In this document: positions 60,889-64,000 of the stretch, in pieces | How the letters are laid out: every line of letters begins with the position of its first letter | Position numbering within the stretch: position 1 is the stretch's first letter | Assembly: GCA_026169815.1 (NCBI GenBank) | Contig: JAPFDT010000053.1 | Span: 1-64,000, forward strand | Direction of reading: 5' to 3' | Length of the DNA stretch: 64,000 bases | DNA from: Pseudogracilibacillus sp. | GTDB taxonomy: Bacteria; Bacillota; Bacilli; Bacillales; Amphibacillaceae | Notes under the pieces: generated by a model | Databases searched by the model: none | Seen by the model: the letters and a program-made list of their open reading frames with translations, nothing else | What the model was told of the DNA's origin: nothing | Made by a program: the position numbers and the translations under genes

Positions 60889-61770
60889 TTGGATCAATTA
60901 TTACGAGTTTTTATAATGGTAGTAGATGAAAACAGTTTTACAAAAGCAGCAAATAAATTACATATGACACAACCAGCAGTTAGTCAAGCTGTCAAAAATT
61001 TAGAGAATCATTTTAATACAACATTAATTGATAGAGTAAATAAAACATTTTACCTTAATAAAGCGGGCAAAATTGTGTATGAAATTGGAAAAGAAATTCA
61101 TGTAAAACTAGATAAAATGAAACAATTAGTAGGCGATTTACATGATGAAGTAAGTGGAGAGGTTATAATTGGAGCAAGTTATACCATTGGTGAATATATG
61201 ATGCCACAGTTGTTAGCTGAATTGCATGATCGTTATCCAAACCTCCATGTTCATATCATGATTGGTAATACAAAAGAAATCGGTGATAAGTTATTAAATC
61301 ATGAAATAGATTTAGCATTTATTGAAGGAACTTATGAACATCCTAATCTCGTTGCAAAAACATTTATGCAAGATAACATGTTCGTTTGTTCCGCGGCAAA
61401 TGATGAATTAACGTCTATTGAAAATTTGTCCGAACAAGTATGGCTTTCTCGAGAAGTTGGTTCAGGTACAAGACATATGCAGGAAAAGTTTTTGCAAACT
61501 CATCAGATTACTCCACAACAATCTGTTACATTAGGAAGTACGCAATTAATTAAAGAAGCGATACAAACAGGTTTAGGAATAAGTTTAATGTCACAAACTG
61601 TAGTCGCAAAAGAATTAGCATTAGGAACAATTCAGCGTTGTAACTTTGAGTATGAACGTGTAACAAGAGATTTTTCGTTAATAAAATATATTTCCTCTTT
61701 TGAGCCAAAAATAAATGAAATAATTGAAACGATAGTAAATGAAATTTGGTCAAATAAAACTACTAAATAA
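60889..61770 (+). CDS. LysR-family regulator (YeiE/CysL-like)
   Basis: A 293-residue regulator with N-terminal winged helix (LLRVFIMVVDENSFTKAANKLHMTQPAVSQAVKNLENHFNTTLIDRVNKTFYLNKAG), linker helix, and a periplasmic-binding-like effector domain beginning GEVIIGASYTIGEYMMPQLLAELHDRYP, the type seen in YeiE and CysL. TTG start with GGAGG before it. It likely controls yeiH from the shared operator. Effector unknown; YeiE and CysL answer to sulfur-related compounds. Confidence 0.9.
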   Translation: MDQLLRVFIMVVDENSFTKAANKLHMTQPAVSQAVKNLENHFNTTLIDRVNKTFYLNKAGKIVYEIGKEIHVKLDKMKQLVGDLHDEVSGEVIIGASYTIGEYMMPQLLAELHDRYPNLHVHIMIGNTKEIGDKLLNHEIDLAFIEGTYEHPNLVAKTFMQDNMFVCSAANDELTSIENLSEQVWLSREVGSGTRHMQEKFLQTHQITPQQSVTLGSTQLIKEAIQTGLGISLMSQTVVAKELALGTIQRCNFEYERVTRDFSLIKYISSFEPKINEIIETIVNEIWSNKTTK

Positions 61771-61841
61771 TTCATTCTAAAGTGAACTGTCTTTATTTTC
61801 AAAAAAAGGGTATAATAGAAATAGTGAAAGGGGATGGTACT

Positions 61842-62024
61842 GTGGCTTTTTCTCGAGGAAGGAAAGAACCGTTACCAGAAGTAGAAACAAATGTCTGGGC
61901 ATGTACAAGCGATGATTGTCAAGGATGGATGAGAGAATCGTTTAGTTTTGATAAAGAACCAGCATGCCCATTATGTGAAGCTTCGATGGAATTAGAAGTG
62001 CGAATGTTACCAGGATTAGAATAA
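61842..62024 (+). CDS. ydjO: YdjO family small zinc protein
   Basis: A 60-residue protein like B. subtilis YdjO: a basic N terminus (AFSRGRKEPLPEVETN), VWACTSDDCQGWMRESFSF with CTSDDC, and EPACPLCEASMELEVR with CPLC, making a four-Cys zinc knuckle. YdjO is described as cold-inducible. GTG at 61842 has AAAGGGG before it; a longer frame from 61782 would include the ribosome site. Confidence 0.85.
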   Translation: MAFSRGRKEPLPEVETNVWACTSDDCQGWMRESFSFDKEPACPLCEASMELEVRMLPGLE

Positions 62025-62041
62025 CTGGTAGTACGATCATG

Positions 62042-62113
62042 AAAGACTTGAACCGTGTTATGATTTACAATTTAAGTTGTAAATACATAGCACGTTACAC
62101 CAAGTCTTTTTTA
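62042..62113 (+). terminator. Large branched terminator after ydjO
   Basis: AAAGACTTG pairs with CAAGTCTTT; inside, CGTGTTATG pairs with CATAGCACG, and ATTTACAA with TTGTAAAT. Six T follow. The size is unusual for a simple terminator. Confidence 0.75.
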
Positions 62114-62204
62114 TATGAAAGATTACTTTAAAATTATAAACATACAAGTTGCTGAAAACGGATACATTTGTTAATATATATGTACACTATTTTTTTACAT
62201 ACAG

Positions 62205-62220
62205 TTGTAAGCGATTACAA
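62205..62220 (+). promoter_or_regulatory. CcpA cre site before aldehyde dehydrogenase
   Basis: TGTAAGCGATTACA (62206-62219) is a perfect match to the cre consensus. It lies about ten bases upstream of the AGGAGG of the dehydrogenase gene, downstream of the likely promoter, a position for roadblock repression in the presence of glucose. Confidence 0.82.
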
Positions 62221-62240
62221 GTACATGAGGAGGAATGAAA

Positions 62241-63761
62241 TTGAGATATGCAAATCCTAATACAGAAGGTGCAGTAGTAAATTTTAAAGAGAAGTACGAT
62301 AACTATATAGGTGGGAAATATGTGCCACCAACGAAAGGGCAGTATTTTGATAATGTTACTCCTGTTACAGGTGAAGTATTCTGCCAAGTTTCGCGTTCGA
62401 CTAAAGAAGATGTTGAGTTAGCATTAGATGCAGCTCATGACGCAAAAGATGCTTGGGGGAAAACATCACCAACAGAAAGAGCAAAAATTTTACATCAAAT
62501 AGCTGATGCTATTGAAGATAATCTAGAAATGCTAGCTGTAGCTGAAACATGGGATAATGGTAAGGCTGTTCGTGAAACATTGGCTGCTGATTTACCTTTA
62601 GCTGCTGATCATTTTCGTTATTTTGCTTCGGCTATTCGTGCACAAGAAGGAACGATTAGTCAATTGGATGACGATACAGTAGCTTATCATTTCCAAGAAC
62701 CACTTGGAGTAGTTGGACAAATTATTCCGTGGAACTTTCCAATTTTAATGGGAACATGGAAGTTAGCACCTGCATTAGCGGCAGGAAATTGTGTTGTTTT
62801 AAAACCAGCAGAACAAACGCCAGCATCGATTCACGTTTTACTTGAGTTGATCGGTGATTTATTACCTCCAGGTGTTCTAAATGTTATTAATGGATTTGGT
62901 GTAGAGGCAGGGAAGCCACTTGCTTCAAATAGTCGAATTTCTAAAATTGCATTTACAGGAGAGACGACAACTGGACGTTTAATTATGCAGTATGCTTCTG
63001 AAAATGTTATTCCCGTTACGTTAGAATTAGGTGGTAAGTCGCCAAATATATTCTTTAAAGATGTTATGGATGAAGATGACGGTTTCTTAGATAAAGCAGT
63101 AGAAGGGCTTGTAATGTTTGCGTTAAACCAAGGAGAAGTATGTACATGTCCGTCACGTGCTTTAGTTCATGAATCGATTTATGATGAATTTATGGAACGT
63201 GCTTTAGAACGAGTGAAGCAAATTAAAATCGGTCATCCGCTTGATACGGAAACAATGATGGGGGCACAAGCTTCAACTGAACAACTTGAGAAAATTAAAT
63301 CTTATCTAGAAATCGGTAAAGAAGAAGGCGCTGAAGTTTTAACAGGTGGATCTGTAAATAAATTAGATGGTGAATTAGATGGTGGATATTATGTTCAACC
63401 AACTATTTTTAAAGGAAATAATAAAATGCGTATTTTCCAAGAGGAAATTTTTGGACCGGTATTATCTGTGACAACTTTTACAGATGATGCAGAAGCAATG
63501 GAAGTTGCTAATGATACATTGTACGGATTAGGTGCAGGTGTATGGACGAGAAATATTGATAAGGCGTATCGTTTCGGACGTGGTATTCAAGCAGGAAGAG
63601 TTTGGACGAATACCTACCATCAATATCCAGCGCACGCAGCATTTGGAGGATATAAGAAGTCAGGTATTGGCCGAGAAAACCACTTAATGATGTTAAGTCA
63701 TTATCAACAAACGAAAAACTTACTCGTTAGTTACAGTGAAGGAGCGCAAGGTTTCTTCTAA
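62241..63761 (+). CDS. Aldehyde dehydrogenase (NAD-dependent, AcoD/ExaC type)
   Basis: A 506-residue ALDH for oxidation of acetaldehyde or similar. Marks: [31 protein letters not shown] terminus, [34 protein letters not shown], catalytic Glu in [10 protein letters not shown], catalytic Cys in [14 protein letters not shown], and the C-terminal [30 protein letters not shown]. These are typical of the AcoD/ExaC group, which is often followed by a DUF779 gene, as here. TTG at 62241 has GGAGG seven bases upstream; ATG at 62235 is too close to it. A cre site upstream suggests carbon control. Confidence 0.93.
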   Translation: MRYANPNTEGAVVNFKEKYDNYIGGKYVPPTKGQYFDNVTPVTGEVFCQVSRSTKEDVELALDAAHDAKDAWGKTSPTERAKILHQIADAIEDNLEMLAVAETWDNGKAVRETLAADLPLAADHFRYFASAIRAQEGTISQLDDDTVAYHFQEPLGVVGQIIPWNFPILMGTWKLAPALAAGNCVVLKPAEQTPASIHVLLELIGDLLPPGVLNVINGFGVEAGKPLASNSRISKIAFTGETTTGRLIMQYASENVIPVTLELGGKSPNIFFKDVMDEDDGFLDKAVEGLVMFALNQGEVCTCPSRALVHESIYDEFMERALERVKQIKIGHPLDTETMMGAQASTEQLEKIKSYLEIGKEEGAEVLTGGSVNKLDGELDGGYYVQPTIFKGNNKMRIFQEEIFGPVLSVTTFTDDAEAMEVANDTLYGLGAGVWTRNIDKAYRFGRGIQAGRVWTNTYHQYPAHAAFGGYKKSGIGRENHLMMLSHYQQTKNLLVSYSEGAQGFF

Positions 63762-63775
63762 TTAGCAACAATTTG

Positions 63776-63809
63776 AAACTCCCGCATAATTCATGTGGGA
63801 GTTTTTTAT
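63776..63809 (+). terminator. Terminator between aldehyde dehydrogenase and DUF779 genes
   Basis: AAACTCCCGCAT / ATGTGGGAGTTT with four-base loop and six T. It is strong, so expression of the next gene may need readthrough or its own promoter. Confidence 0.85.
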
Positions 63810-63831
63810 AAAAATGAAAGAGGTGATCAAC

Positions 63832-64000
63832 ATGACTGAAAAGGTGATCGCAACTGAAGCAACGCTGGAACTAATTGAAAAATTAGAAGATATTCATGGT
63901 CCATTAATGTTTCATCAGTCAGGAGGTTGTTGTGATGGAAGTGCGCCAATGTGCTATCCACGAGATGAATTTAGAACAGGCGATTCAGATGTATTACTTG
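63832..64000 (+). CDS. DUF779 protein, partial (runs off the window)
   Basis: AGAGGTG and ATG at 63832 open TEKVIATEATLELIEKLEDIHGPLMFHQSGGCCDGSAPMCYPRDEFRTGDSDVLL, 56 codons to the edge. HQSGGCCDGS is the DUF779 motif; the family is the usual companion of AcoD/ExaC-type aldehyde dehydrogenases. The full protein is about 110-120 residues, so half is missing on the right. Confidence 0.85.
   Translation, partial: MTEKVIATEATLELIEKLEDIHGPLMFHQSGGCCDGSAPMCYPRDEFRTGDSDVLL

Overview
The window is low-GC (roughly one third G+C) chromosomal DNA of an endospore-forming member of the Bacillaceae. Three things support this. The ribosome binding sites are strong Bacillus-type AGGAGG sites. Spore genes are present (pdaA, a gamma-type SASP gene, yfhP-type genes). 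The gene order follows the Bacillus subtilis yfhF-recX-yfhH ... yfhP-mutY-sspE-ygaC-ygaD ... ygaF(bcp)-perR-ygzB block, interrupted by accessory DNA. I cannot name the species. No rRNA, canonical tRNA, CRISPR array or intact insertion sequence is visible.

Layout. (1) 1-8 kb: a 20-bp tandem repeat at the left edge, a dicarboxylate/amino-acid symporter, pdaA, a medium-chain acyl-CoA synthetase, clpE with two CtsR boxes on its promoter, a 52-bp tandem repeat, and a short SPFH protein. (2) 8-14 kb: two GntR-controlled ABC modules on opposite strands; the second resembles yxlE-yxlF-yxlG. (3) 14-18.3 kb: an orphan OpuAC-type lipoprotein, an acetyltransferase gene preceded by a structured RNA carrying a perfect tRNA-like T-arm, then yfhF, recX and yfhH. 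(4) 18.4-42.7 kb: accessory region. It holds amj, acetyltransferases, nitronate monooxygenase, a four-unit tandem array of anchored immunity-like proteins and truncated lipase-toxin genes, a DapA-like enzyme, an amidohydrolase, an AgrCA-like two-component system with small membrane proteins, a ParE/RelE-type toxin-antitoxin pair, a GrpB protein, MepB, and repeated remnants of a tyrosine recombinase. (5) 42.7-50.3 kb: the conserved backbone resumes with yfhP, mutY, sspE, ygaC (ntdP), a ygaD-like ABC exporter, a K+ channel, bcp, a cobalamin adenosyltransferase and perR. (6) 50.6-64 kb: a second GrpB copy, a pabB-pabC fusion, ygzB, a TAXI-type TRAP transporter whose binding protein looks circularly permuted, a CynX-type MFS gene, a HAD phosphatase, another 20-bp repeat array, yeiH with a divergent LysR gene, ydjO, and an aldehyde dehydrogenase under a CcpA cre site followed by a DUF779 gene cut by the window end.

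How the parts work together. Stress control is well represented: CtsR over clpE, PerR with a probable box on its own promoter, Bcp peroxiredoxin, and MutY/RecX for DNA repair. Spore functions are PdaA (cortex muramic delta-lactam) and SspE. Nutrient uptake comprises the symporter, OpuAC, TRAP/TAXI and MFS genes. The strongest candidates for something undescribed are the T-arm RNA at 15.6-15.8 kb, the toxin/immunity array at 23.5-27.6 kb, the permuted TAXI protein, and paired repeats (A and B) that bracket different cargo genes.

Start codons were set from ribosome binding sites, so several genes use TTG or GTG. All family assignments come from reading motifs by eye; no database search was possible.
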